From: Phorcus lineatus
Lineage: Eukaryota > Mollusca > Gastropoda > Trochida > Trochidae
Assembly: GCA_921293015.1 (NCBI GenBank)
Contig: OV121091.1
Coordinates: 35,634,839 to 35,698,838, forward strand
Direction of reading: 5' to 3'
Length of the DNA: 64,000 nucleotides
The notes under the pieces: model-generated
The model's database searches: none
What the model saw: only the letters and a program-made list of their open reading frames with translations
What the model was told of the DNA's origin: nothing
Shown: piece by piece, positions 24,350 through 36,377 of the stretch
Position numbering within the stretch: position 1 is the stretch's first letter
Layout of the letters: each line of letters opens with the position of its first letter
Position numbers and translations under genes: made by a program

Positions 24350-27300
24350 CAGCAGCAGTAGTAGTAGTAGTAGTAGTAGTAGTAGCAGCAGCAGCAGTAG
24401 TAGTAGTATTAGTAGTAGTAGTGGTAGTAGTAGTAGTAGAAGTAGTAGTAACAGAAAAATGTAGTTGTTGTACCAACTGCAAAAGCAGTAGAAGGTCATT
24501 TGAAGGGACACAAAATACAAACTCAGTATAAGTATATGTTGTACAAATGGCCTTCGTTTAAAACATCACAACTTTAGGTTATAAATTCCGTAGAAATAGC
24601 AGTGGTGGTAGTGCGAGTATTAGTGGTGATGATCATAAAGTAGTATGAAATAGTGTTAGAAATATAATAAACAGTACAAGTTGAAGTAGATGTATAAGCA
24701 GTATGTGAAGAATGAGTAGTTAAAATTGTGGTTGTTTCATGCTTAATTTACAACAGTTCCTCTGTAGGTCAAGAAGACATTCTGATAGCATGTCAACCCG
24801 GAACAAAATAACAAACCCTAGACATTTGGAACCACCATTAGTGGGTACATCAGTAGTTATCAATTATGTATTGTACATTATAGTACAGTACAGTATTTTA
24901 AAGTAAAGTAAAGTATCGTATGGTATGTTTAGTATTGAAATCGCTTTTGAGCGTTCATGATAAATCATTGACTCGTTATTATTAGATATTATTTAAATGG
25001 AAGGTCGTTTAGTATCCTCTAACTATGGTATGGTATATGGGGGTGTATGTCACATCGATATCAGTACTGTATGTGTAATACTATAGCTGAAGCAAATAAT
25101 TACAAGGCAATCGTAAACAATGACATTGTGTGTGCCACATTATAATGCATTATAGATTTTTATTGTGTCAATATACCCATTGGAATACAGCATATATAGT
25201 TGAAATATGCAATCTTCTTCCAATTATGTCTATTGTCGATTGCAGGTGGTAAAATTATCAATCATCATAAAATCGCTCATGCCCTTATTTCTGTTCATGA
25301 GTTTTATTTGAGCAAGATCATTGTGCCCAGTCCCTTTCAACACAGAATAAAATCTCATCAACATACGAGGACAGTGTAAGTTTGCTTTCTGTAAGAATAT
25401 CACACAAAAGATAGGTACGTGAACATCACAGCACGTATAAAACCACAGTCAGTTGTAGTATAGAAGCACATATAATAGCACATTAATGTGTGAATACAAA
25501 CCTGGTATAGTGTGGCATATCTTGTACAGTATTGCATTACGTTAAAACTGGTACTTAAGTGTTGCGTAATAATATGACATTGAGTCAGTCATTATATTCG
25601 GTATAGAGTGCAACAAATAGTAGTCATTATACCATAACGTATCATTTATGGAAGAGCTTCTAAATAAACACAATGTTATATGGGACCGTTCACTAAATTC
25701 GTGTTGCAGCATAGGGTGTAAATGCACTCGAGGATAAGGTATAGCACACATTAACATATTACAGCATAGGAAAGAGAGTCAATTCATTTCCTGGAATAGT
25801 ATATCATATGAACAGAATACTACAGTGCGGCGTAGCATGACAGTGTTATAAGTTAAGCAGCAAAGCAAACAAATGTATCAGTTGAGAAATGTTTGTTGTG
25901 AGGCTACTAAATGCACCGAACTACGATATAGAATACCCAAATGATACCTGAACTCTATATTGTGAAGACTGTTCACTGAAAGCCTCATGTGATCCACTCA
26001 CGTCTCTCTAGTTATCACACGCTTCCCGATTTTTCCTCTACATCCCATAGATAACGTAACACTCGTTAGTTCCGCTGTTTTGTCATACATTTCCTCCTCT
26101 GGGCCACCACAACGTGCACAGTTTTCCCTGAAGTACTTCCCGCAATGAACTTAGTTCACAGCACAATGCGCAGTTCTATCACGCGTGTATATTTAGACAG
26201 ATCAGGATTTACATATGTATGTCTCTACTTCATACTGTATAGTGTGTTTAGACTAACATTTGGAATAAAAATCGACTCTCAAGTCTGGTAGAGAATAACA
26301 ATATAGCAAGTGCATCACGATCTTTGATGTTTGAAGAGTCTGTTGCTTGACACTGATGCTGACATGTGACGAGAAGAGACTGTATTTTTGTTATAATTCT
26401 ATGTCATGAAAGCAGCCGGGCTAGTTGTAAAGCACGTCGGAGCCGGGTCACGCTGCACTGGAAACTGGGTCGGCCTGGTTAATACTTACATCACTACACA
26501 TTACATAACGCCGCTACCTCTGTCATCTCAAATGCAAGGTTCAGAACTCCTCGACTCGCCCGCATTCCAGTCTGGGAGATAAGTGCACGGAGTCTTTCCT
26601 TCGCCATTGTAGATAAACAAAACCACGTGCGGTCTTATCAGTCTGGTCGAGGAAAGAGCGTCCTCGACCCGCGTTATAACGAAGGTATTGATCGGCCTCC
26701 GTTACTGAACATATACTCGGTTGTTTAACGATTTCTGGTTGTCAATACACAGCTGCTCATTAGAGCGCAATTTGTTACAAACTAAGTCGGACAAGCTTAA
26801 GGTCGCTATCGCCACAACACGTTCACGGTCCACTTAACAGTAAAGGTAAAACTAAGCACCTGTCCTCGGAGCGCTATTACCTGTCTACCTTTCTCAGGTG
26901 AATAATATAAAAAAATGACCTTACCTGTCCCTCAACAGTTAAGCGAGTTCTCTCCGTTCAGGACATGCTGGCTGTGAGTGTACATCCTACTATGGCAAGT
27001 TGTAACTGTTTAACGATGACATTATGAAATTGTGTTGTTCCTCCCTCGACTCTCAACTCGACTGCTTACAGGAATTAGACGCGCGCTGTTTGTTCACGCA
27101 TGCCTCAAATATCCTTGTGCGCATCTGACAATTGAGGTCGCTTTATGCGCTTCGTTCGGCCTGACTGAAACGTTGGGAGGTCGTGCGGTAATCATGAACT
27201 GAGAAACGATTTCATAGCTTGACTTGCTCACAGTAGGCACGCGCCACAATCTGTGACGTCACCACACACACAATGACGCACTTGCCACACCCACAAACTT

Positions 27301-28014
27301 GTAAACGCGTGTCAGGGGAGGAAAACGGTGCTAGGTATCAACCGGCCTGGTCTGTCATTGGTGTTCACTGACTATGTGAGCTAATGTAAAAATAGTGTCA
27401 ACCCAAAGTGGAAACGCTATTTAAAGGAAGATGTAGTAACGCTAATGTGGGGTAATTACTGGCCAAGAACTCTCGACATATATTTCACCATTGTTACGAA
27501 CGTGTCCCAGGATGTGGCAATTGATCGCCCTTGTTATAATTATAATTGTAACTGGGAAATACTTTGTGAACCTACCCCTACTCTAGTTAAAAGTTTTGCT
27601 ACATGGTTCCGTAAAACTTTTCATTGTTGTAAGTTGCATTTAAAGACCATACCGACTTTTGAAAAAAAAATCATGCATGATTACTTATATGTAATCGATT
27701 ATACATTTGTAAAATCGAATAGCGTATGCATATTATTTTAATTCTTTTTGTTCACATTTGTGTACATTCCTTTCAGCATTTCTGTCAACCAGTCAAAGTT
27801 TATTCATTAGAAAAGGGTTCACATGGCGTCCATTAGTCTGTAGGCTAGACCCTAAAATAAAACAGAAGCCGAAGCAAGTCTATAAAAAGACTTGAGAGAT
27901 TGATTTCAGGAAATTTCAGTCTCCTTTTCATTCCATTTAATCATTTTCTTAAATTTTTTATTAAATAATTTTTTTTTCATTTCAGAGTCTAATTGTGAGA
28001 AAGGGTGTCCATGA
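23233..28014. other. Upstream region of gene B; intergenic
   Basis: Contains the AGT microsatellite and otherwise AT-rich DNA. From about 26400 to 27350 the sequence becomes richer in GC and CpG (for example GCGCGC near 27080 and several CACGTG/ACGTCA-like words), which could mark a promoter or a non-coding first exon for gene B on the minus strand. No transcription start can be read. A 98-codon frame at 27445-27741 has no recognisable domain. Confidence 0.4.
24264..24451. repeat. Compound (AGT)n/(AGC)n microsatellite
   Basis: About 190 bases of almost pure AGT triplets with interspersed AGC blocks. It creates artefactual poly-Ser, poly-Leu and poly-Thr open frames on both strands. Confidence 0.97.
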
Positions 28015-29475
28015 TGAATGAATGAATGAATGAATGAATGTCTTTATTTCCTCCAATGGCATTTGAAAATTACAAGGCAAAAACAATATCAATCAAATAT
28101 GTACATAAGGAATATTTACAAGAAATTCAAACCATAACGGTGCACATTGCAATATTTACAGGAGCATTGTTTAGAAGTATTTACTCAGAGAGATTCTTAT
28201 ATCATAAATATAGTGTGAAAATTCAAGTATTACAGTTTGTCTGTCTTCATTTGTAAGGCCATTAATGTCAAGGGGTGCACCACAAAATAGTGCCAAGACA
28301 TCGTCATCATCCAACAATTCAATATTCACATAGGCATCTATATCAAGTATGTCAAGTAGTTTTAAATAGAAGTTATTTCTCTGGCACATCAAAGATTCAC
28401 AATGTAGGATGACGTGTGCATCATGGTCATAGCAGTGTTTATTGCAAAGTGTACATTCGTTTGAAAATTTTGCCTTAGAACCAGTTTGTACAATTAGTTG
28501 TATATGGGCTTTGTAATCTGGGTATAGATCTATAAGAGTATAGAGTCTATGCATATTGAGGTTTTGGTGTATCATAGCATATCTTGACATATCTTCTCTT
28601 ATGGAGAGTCTCAGTTTCCATTGGGTTTCTTCAAAAGAGAAGATAGACTTAAAAACTATTTTCCGCCATACTGTTTTGAGGGGGAAAATACCAGTTTGTA
28701 CATAGTGTTCAACATATTTGAGAAGATCATACTTTTGTGCTGTACATAACAGAGTGTTGCTAATACTGCGGGAGTTAGTACATACATGAATATTGAGTGA
28801 TAGAAATGCACAAAACAAAGTTTTCGTTGATGAATTACAGCAATTATTATATAATCTTCCAAGGAATAATAATCTACACTTGTCAATATATCCGACCATT
28901 GTCCATAGACCAAGGTTAGCACAAACAGAATCTGTTGACATACGTCTGTTAAAACCTTGTACACAACAGGCAAAATATCGTTGAGTATTTTCCACAATAT
29001 AGATGTCTTTACCATGTAGTGTGGATAAAAGTTCACAACCATAAAAACTTGTAGGTAAAACCATTCTCTTCCATATATTTACACACGTAATTGGATGTAA
29101 GCCAGTATTGTTAAGACCCAGTGAACGTAGGGAATTTATAGTTTGTCTTGCCTTTTGACAACTAGTCAAGATTCTGTCTTTACAAGAGAGATCTGATGAG
29201 AGAAGGATGCCTCCGTATTTTACTGATGGTCTTACAGTTATGAGGGTATCACAAAATGAAAATAAAGGTTCAAGACTGGATTGTTTCCCTTTCCGAAAAG
29301 CTATGACAGTGCTTTTTGATGCATTGTATGTTAGGCGCCATCGAGAAGCATACTCTGAAACAATATTGAGGGAATTTTGAAGCCCAGATGGGGTGGTACT
29401 TAATAGTGTTGTATCATCTGCCAGCAAAACTTATGGTACATTTATACCATATACACATATACCATTGTCAGAGTT
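28015..29475 (-). mobile_element. 5'-truncated LINE with (ATTC)n tail
   Basis: On the minus strand a reverse-transcriptase frame begins just before the catalytic block and runs to the 3' UTR, which ends with AATAAA and then about six ATTC units at 28015-28040. Truncation at the 5' end and a simple-sequence 3' tail are hallmarks of target-primed reverse transcription. The 5' junction is near 29475, next to an (AAAGTC)n-like stretch at 29472-29495. I could not identify target-site duplications. Confidence 0.88.
28171..29427 (-). pseudogene. C-terminal half of LINE reverse transcriptase
   Basis: The frame is open for 418 codons but has no ATG at its beginning. It starts with LLADDTTLLS, the RT active-site block with its paired aspartates, after an in-frame TAA that interrupts the preceding G-I-N-V-P. 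The rest is the thumb and the C-terminal domain, with a Cys/His cluster (C-T-L-C, later H-V-I-L-H-C) like the zf-RVT motif. RT fingers and endonuclease are missing, so the copy cannot act alone. The long open frame suggests a fairly recent insertion. Confidence 0.85.
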
Positions 29476-29699
29476 AAAGTCAAAGTCAAAGTTAGTCAGC
29501 CATATTGATTTTTATGGCACGGTCAAATTAAACCGTGAACCCTAAAAAGTTAGTATATTTAAAACGTTTCCTAAGTAATCTTAGTCAATATTACAAAAAT
29601 GCATCAAAACTTCGAGCTCCTATTATGGTAAGAGGAACATCATCTAGGAATTGTATCAGCTGAAGTTTTAGATAAAGGTGCCTTGATTTCTTCTAAGAT

Positions 29700-31800
29700 A
29701 ATGATCATGTTTTAAAGAGAAACTCCGTAAGTCTTGGAGTCAAATTGGCATAACGTTTTGAATGGTGTATCGAGAAGAACAGTTCCGGCTCATGCTGAAA
29801 ATCGTCATCTGAATGCTGAGATTTTATTTATTCTAAATCTGAAATTATGCCGTTTCTTAAAAGATGTTTTAATAAGTTGTTTGAAAATGGAATTTTCCCT
29901 TCTAGTTGGTCAAGCTCTATAATAGTTCCATTACACAAAAAGGGGAACAAAAATGATCCGGATAACTACCGTGGTATATCACTAATGAGTATCATCGGGA
30001 AAGTATTTACCTTGATATTGAACAACAGATTATCTAACTGGGCGAATATGCGTGATAAGATTCCTGAATCTCAGGCTGGATTTAGAAAGGGATATTCTAC
30101 TGCCGATCAAATATTTACTTTGTATGCAATGATACAGAAAATATTGTCTAAACGCAAGCATAAATTGTACATAACATTTGTAGACTTTAAAAAAGCTTTT
30201 GATTCGGTCAATCACTCTAAATTATGGCAATGTTTATATAATGCAGGATTATGATCAACATTCTGAAATCAATGTATTGTAATATTCGAGCTTGTTTACG
30301 TTGTACAGATGGAGTAACAGATCTCTTTGATTGCCCCTTGGGATTAAGGCAAGGCTGTTGTTTAAGTCCAATTTTATTTTCCTTCTTCATAAGTGAATTG
30401 TATAATGATATCACTTCAGAAGGAAAACATGGAGTCCAATTGTATCCAAATTTTATAGAAATCCTAACCCTTCTCTTTGCTGACGATGTCATTTTGGTTT
30501 CGGACACAATAGTAGGTTTACAAAATCAGTTAGATATCCTTGAGAGATACACTAAAGAATGGAAGTTAACAGTAAATTTAAGTAAAACAGAAATTGTAAT
30601 ATTTAGAAGGGGCGGTCCTGTAGCTGCAAGAGAACGCTGGTTTTACGATGGTCATGCAGGTGGTAACTGTATCAGACCAGTTTTCTTATTTAGGATTTTT
30701 GTTTTCATACAGGATGAATATTAATAAAGGCGCCCAGAACTTAACTCTACGTGGTAAAAAAAAGCTTTTATCAGTCTTATGCAAAGTTGGAACAATGTCC
30801 CCAAAAATATTCTTTAAGATATTTGATACCCAGATTCAACCGATTCTGTTATATTGCTCTGAAATATGGGGTTTTCAACGATTCGAGTGTATAGAAAGAG
30901 TTCATCTTTTAGCATGTAAGAAATACCTCAGTGTGAGCCGAAACACACCCAGTTGCATGGTATATGGAGAATGTAGTAGATTTCCTCTGCACATTAACTC
31001 TCAAATAAGATGTTTATATATTAAGATTTTGGTTTAAGATCATAAAGATGCACGAACAACGCCTGCCTAAATTAGCCTATAATATGCTTATAAATTTAGA
31101 TAATTTTGAAAACATACTTGGGCAACCGACATGAGAAATTTATCATTTTCTCACGGTTTTGGGTTCATATGGATGTGCGAGACAATTGGGGATGTTACTA
31201 GATTTCTAAATGAGTTTCGTCTTAGATCAATAGATATGTTTCGTCAAGATTGGAATTCGACTTTAGATTCAAGCTCACGATATGAATATTACAGGTCATT
31301 TAAAACGTTACTCCAACCGGAAAAATATCTATCAAAAATTACAACATATCATTTAAGAAGAATGTTTGTAAAATATCGTTTGGGTTTGTTGAGTTTAATG
31401 ATAAATGAGGGAAGAAAAGCTTCTATCGAAAAAGAAAGTAGGTGTTTTCCTTTATGTAACCGAGGTATTGAGAATGAAATTCATTTTACATTTTTATGTT
31501 CTTCTTATGAGGATTTACGAGAGAAATATATACCAAACCACTTGCTAGAAAAACAACCAATAGATGCATATATATCTTTGTTACAAACTAATAATGAAGA
31601 CCTTATTGTACAATTGTCTTTATATATAAAGCATGCATTAGCTAAAAGAGACCGTCTCATTAAACAAATTATTAACCCTTAAATACCGTTGTAAACAGGA
31701 TGAATGTTGCTATATTATATTGAATGCTACCATTTTTCTACGCTGTAACTCTTATGTATATGGGCCGGAGGCCTTTCATACAATAAACATCTTTTGACTT
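29700..31800 (+). mobile_element. Decayed LINE with (TTTGAC)n tail
   Basis: A plus-strand LINE relic starts within the region before the reverse transcriptase and ends at AATAAACATC followed by TTTTGACTTTGACTTTG near 31797. The endonuclease is absent. It lies head-to-head with the 28.0-29.5 kb fragment. The different tails and proteins show the two are from different families. Confidence 0.85.
29847..31682 (+). pseudogene. LINE reverse transcriptase broken by frameshifts
   Basis: Four overlapping frames together cover RT: 29847-30254 (GNKNDPDNYRGISL and FVDFKKAFDSVNH), 30251-30724 (GLRQGCCLSPILF and the catalytic LFADDVIL), 30648-31037 (YLGFLFSYR) and 31131-31682 (C-terminal domain with a C-F-P-L-C...H-F-T-F-L-C cluster). 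The breaks between them are frameshifts and a TAA, so it is non-functional. The first frame is also damaged at its N-terminal side. Confidence 0.87.
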
Positions 31801-32194
31801 TGACTTTGAATTATAACATATCATTTATGTGTTAACATGAAGATATTATGTCGCCGAACCGGGCAATGACGCGTGTCTATCAGTCAAATTATTTTGGAAA
31901 CTTACCTCTATAGCATATAAAAAGAGTTGAATTATTAGAAAGGATATTTAACTATCATAATATTGGTGTAAGTTTGACGTGCAATTTTAGCTTCGACAAA
32001 CATATCAAGGTGTTCGTATTTTATTGAAAACTAATATTTATCATATGTCTTGGCACTTTCGGATGACTATGTGGGATGTTTTGAACGGATATCATCATGG
32101 TTTGTGTTTTGCCTCGTTTGGAAGCCAAATGAAATACCATGGAATATGTCTCTTTGAATGGATATCCTGCTCATCAATCTATTTCTATCTTCGT

Positions 32195-32338
32195 AGTTCC
32201 TACAGTATCAGCTACGCGGATATAAATACACTGGTGCAGTAGGGTGTACATGATCTGTCTGGATATAGTTCCTACAGTATCAGCTACGCAGATATAAATA
32301 CATTGGTGCAGTAGAGTGAAAATGATCTGTCTGGATAT
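32195..32338. repeat. 72-bp tandem duplication
   Basis: AGTTCCTACAGTATCAGCTA at 32195 recurs at 32267 and the copies match for about 72 bases apart from a few substitutions. Non-coding. Confidence 0.9.
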
Positions 32339-33146
32339 AGTGTTCTGATAATTTTAGTGTTTGAGACTGAAATGTCTTTGGGTCGATCTCAGGGAAAGTG
32401 ATATTAAACTGACAATCACAACCAATATAATATACTACCCAAAAAGTGTGGTGTTTTTAGAATGAATCGTAAGTTTTCGTATGCCTGTTATGGACGTTCT
32501 TTCCGACCAATTCCGAGTTCAAATCCTTTTCTTATACACATGTTTTGCAAAAACCCAATGTACAATTCAAGATGTACATTGCTATTTTCAACAATGCGTT
32601 TGAGTAGTATATGACGGTACACACTTCGTTCCTAAACAATTTTCAGTTTTTCATCTTATTAAACTCAAAAACAAAATAACTTTTCTGCCATTTATACATG
32701 CTGTACCCATTACGCTAATTATCTTCCCCTTGTAAAAGATCTACATGTACTGTTACATTCCCTGAGAATACTTCCAATGTCCCAGCAGGCACACAATGAT
32801 TAGAATAATGTTTACTGCTCGGTGGATAGGGAAGCAATTAATTCAAACAAAATCAATTACCCAGAATTTGGGCCACAATTTTATCAACAGTTTCGTTTTG
32901 TTTCGTAGTTTTGGACTTTGTATATAACCTTTGACTAATCGAAATAGCTAGGTCAGAAGGTCCGGGATAAACAATCAAATTTTTGTTATTGGGATGGGAG
33001 GGGATGAATTAATACAAAATTTAGATTAAATGCAAATTGGTTGAGAATTCTGCATTAAGTGTATACTTTCATTACAGTATATTGTATTTTTTATTATGTT
33101 TTTTGTTATGATTTATTGATTGAGCCAGTGTACAATGTTCCAGGAC

Positions 33147-33275
33147 CTAAAGTGACACTGAGAATGTTTCATGTGTATGTGGAATGAATAAGAGCTAATA
33201 TACCATATGACCCGAGTTATGTTCAAATCGCCTTTCTAAAGTTGCATGTTAATCTCCTGAATACCAAAATCGTGA
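33147..33275 (+). repeat. Dispersed repeat, copy 1 (partner 62857-62990)
   Basis: AAAGTGACACTGAGAATGTT followed by GTATGTGG and AATATACCATATGACCCGAG matches the order of words in 62857-62990 (AAAGTGACACAGAGTATGTT, GTATGTGG, AATACCTTATAACCTGAG). Two diverged copies of an unrecognised family. Confidence 0.55.
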
Positions 33276-34955
33276 TATTTGCTTATTTTTAATTGTTAAG
33301 GAAAAAATGACCAGATATATGTTTAGAAGTCGAAAATTTGCGTCTCTTTTACAGTTTTTAGTTACAAATTAGTTAAATTACCTTCTTTATACAGCAAACT
33401 TGTACTTGTCGTTATGTCTGCTGTAAAAAAAGTTTCAATAATTACGTTTGAGTCATTTGCGCACGCCATTCAATCACAAACCTCGACGTTAATCTCTCTA
33501 TTGTCACTATGCTGAACTGATATGTATTGAGATGCTAACTTTCAGACACATCAACTACGCCATCTATGAATTTCTACTTATTTGACCCCAACGACATACT
33601 CTGAGTCCCTTTGATATTCATAAACAGGAACACAATGCACAAGCCCCTAGTTCACGATAAGACAATGTATACGAAATTGTTATACGTATAGAAAATATCT
33701 TGCTCCCAGGTACCGTGAGCATAAATGAAAATATTTTAATAAGAGTAATCCTCAACGGAGCATGCCTTAAACGTGTATATATTTTATAAAGTATATTAAA
33801 TTCAACTGAGAAGAACTCGATTTTGACCATAAACTCGTTTAACCTTTCTACGTACTTTTGTGGTTATGCTTACATTACATTTACATAGCTGTGATTGATA
33901 GAGGCAGACAACGATGTTTAATTTATATTGAACCAAAACATTAAGGGATTTTGAAATTTACTGATTAATATGTAAGTAATGGGTCATTGAAAATTTTTAT
34001 AAACATAAACCTTTTATATACAGTGTGATTACATTTCATTACAAAAATAATTATCCCTGACTTCGTTTGTCCAGTATGTTTTGTGATTTTATTTTAAAAG
34101 CATATTCTTTTAATATTTATAATTATATATGAAGATTATAACACGAGTGTTGTAAAGGTTGAATTGCTAAAAAATCATATTGTAACTACCGATGCGACAG
34201 TAAAACAAGATTTGCGAAATCCAGGTATTAGATGTTCCATTTATTTGGAAAGTAAAATGACAAGGGGCAAAATGTCACCGCAAAGAGTCAAGATCACATG
34301 ATACATAAGGTAAAACCACTCTTACACGATCCTGTATTAAAATAAAGATCTGCTTTTAACTTCTTCACACCAGGGACAATCCAAAAGATCTCCTTCTTAA
34401 TTAGATTGCCCCTGCTTACACTCAGTAATACAATAAAGGGAGTCTCCAGGGTCAAGCATATGCGCATGCGTCAGTCAAGATAACGAGAGTTCAAAGACAA
34501 TCCGCCCATATTAATGGTAATTGGTTAAAAGAAGCGCATCTCATTTAGTTCTCTATATACCTTTAAGCACAGCACACGTATTGTTTAGCATTTTTAGTTT
34601 CATGGTACCTCTAATTCACCCTGGACCTGGGAAAGATGACAATGAGCGTTACATAAAAAATATATCATGATTTCTTTAAATTCACGAATCTTAGGAAGTT
34701 GACAATAAAAGAGACGTGCGAATTTATGATGTTTTTATTAACCATTTGGAATAACCGTATATCCAATGAAAGCCAAACCAGGTCTGTCGTTTTTTTATGA
34801 AAGCTGTTTACTTAAATCTCGTACTTATCACGTAGGCATTTTGAAGTTTTTTTCACCTCAAAACATTTACGTCCTTCAGGTCAAGTATAGTGAATGAATG
34901 GTAAATCGATAAATATTGGAGACGTGTGTCGAGCTAAGGCATCATGCGCACATGG

Positions 34956-35060
34956 AACTTCTTTCACAAAGCAACCTTTACTAAGGTAAACCTTAATTTC
35001 CCTTCTTTAACATAAAAAGGTACCTAAGTGACTTAGTATTACCTTATAGTTTAAGGGAAA
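34956..35060. repeat. Relic of hairpin (MITE-like) element
   Basis: CACAAAGCAACCTTTACTAAGG... and later ACCTAAGTGACTTAGTATTACCTTA follow the same order as the better-preserved copy at 37985-38110. Decayed, without clear ends. Confidence 0.45.
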
Positions 35061-36377
35061 AGTTGAAAAGTCATTTTTAAAAAAAGATTAAAAGAGGAAC
35101 AATCATTTACGTATTTATGTGTTCGATCGACCCTAGATTCAGTTTGGAGTGTAAGACGGTTCTCTCAAAACTGCACATGTGCATCAAACTCACGAGAAAA
35201 TAGAAATATCCCAACATTTTCAACAGAGTATTAAACGAAATACTCTTATCAGAGAAAGGCGACCTTGAATTTACGTCATAGGCATATGTTTTGTCAAGAA
35301 GTACTCACAATTGCACACATCAGAGTAATATACGTATGTTTTAATGTCTGTTCAAAAACACATACATCGCTTTTCAAACTGTTTTGGGCCAGAATGTTTC
35401 GCATATAGGTTAAATATTTATTAAATGTAGAAATTCAATTGATAAAATATCTTATCGACATATACAACCTTCTTGGACAATAATTTGTAAACGTATCACA
35501 ACTGAAGGACGTCGTGATATAAGCCAAACATCCCATTTTCCCTCACCTATCTGGTCTAGTTAAGGAGATTCCAAAGAACCTATTTCTAAAAAAGGTGTGT
35601 TTTTCAGAAACGTGAACATTTACTGTTTGAAATTTTAAAACGGAGTTTAGTTCGTTTCTGAAGACAAGCTGTATGTATGTCGTATCCATTACTCGTTAAT
35701 TGGAATATCCCGTATCATGTATGGCGACGTTTCTTTTGCTCGTGAGTGTACCAGCACTTAACAGCGTCACTCAATGCCCTTGTACATATCATAACGTGTA
35801 ACAATGATCACAACTCGTAGGAAAAAGGTGTTCAATACAAATATATATATATATATACTCGTATATGGGAATGAAATGTTCTCACACCACACACAGTCCT
35901 CGAAAGAACATATGGACCTACAAATACCATGCACAAGTAAATATTTGTATGCCTGTATGTTCACCGGAGTGACTAACGCTTCGTCCTCTAGAACCAGGAC
36001 ATAAACACAAGGTAATAGTTTCTACAGTGTAGGAGCCGAACAATAACACGTCTCCCCATAAATATTTTATATAAAATATAATAAAAAACAATATAAAGAT
36101 AATAATATACACACAAGGAGAGGAACACGCTCAAACAGGTTCAACATTTGAAACTTGAAAGAAAATGGCGTTGGTGTTTCTTTTCAACTGGCCAATGTCA
36201 CGTTTCTCTGATGTGACATCGACTTCTATACAAATAGCACTATTGGCTTTATGAATTGAAGGAACGGTCCATAACAAATGTATATCTGTATCGTTCCTTT
36301 AACTCTGAAGACTGTTTAAATGCCCGTAATAAATAAATAAGGCAGTTTAAAGCCAAGCTGAGCCGTGTGTGGCTCTA

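Larger units (their letters stand above)
31800..36377. other. Intergenic region downstream of gene C
   Basis: No gene is recognised. It holds a 72-bp tandem duplication (32195-32338), a dispersed repeat (33147-33275), a hairpin-element relic (34956-35060) and a short (AT)n run near 35842. Small open frames (for example 33618-33830, 35767-36112) are low-complexity and unsupported. Confidence 0.6.

Noticed and set aside
24159-24520. Long poly-Ser, poly-Leu and poly-Thr open frames
   Set aside because: They are produced by the (AGT)n microsatellite and have no other coding signs.
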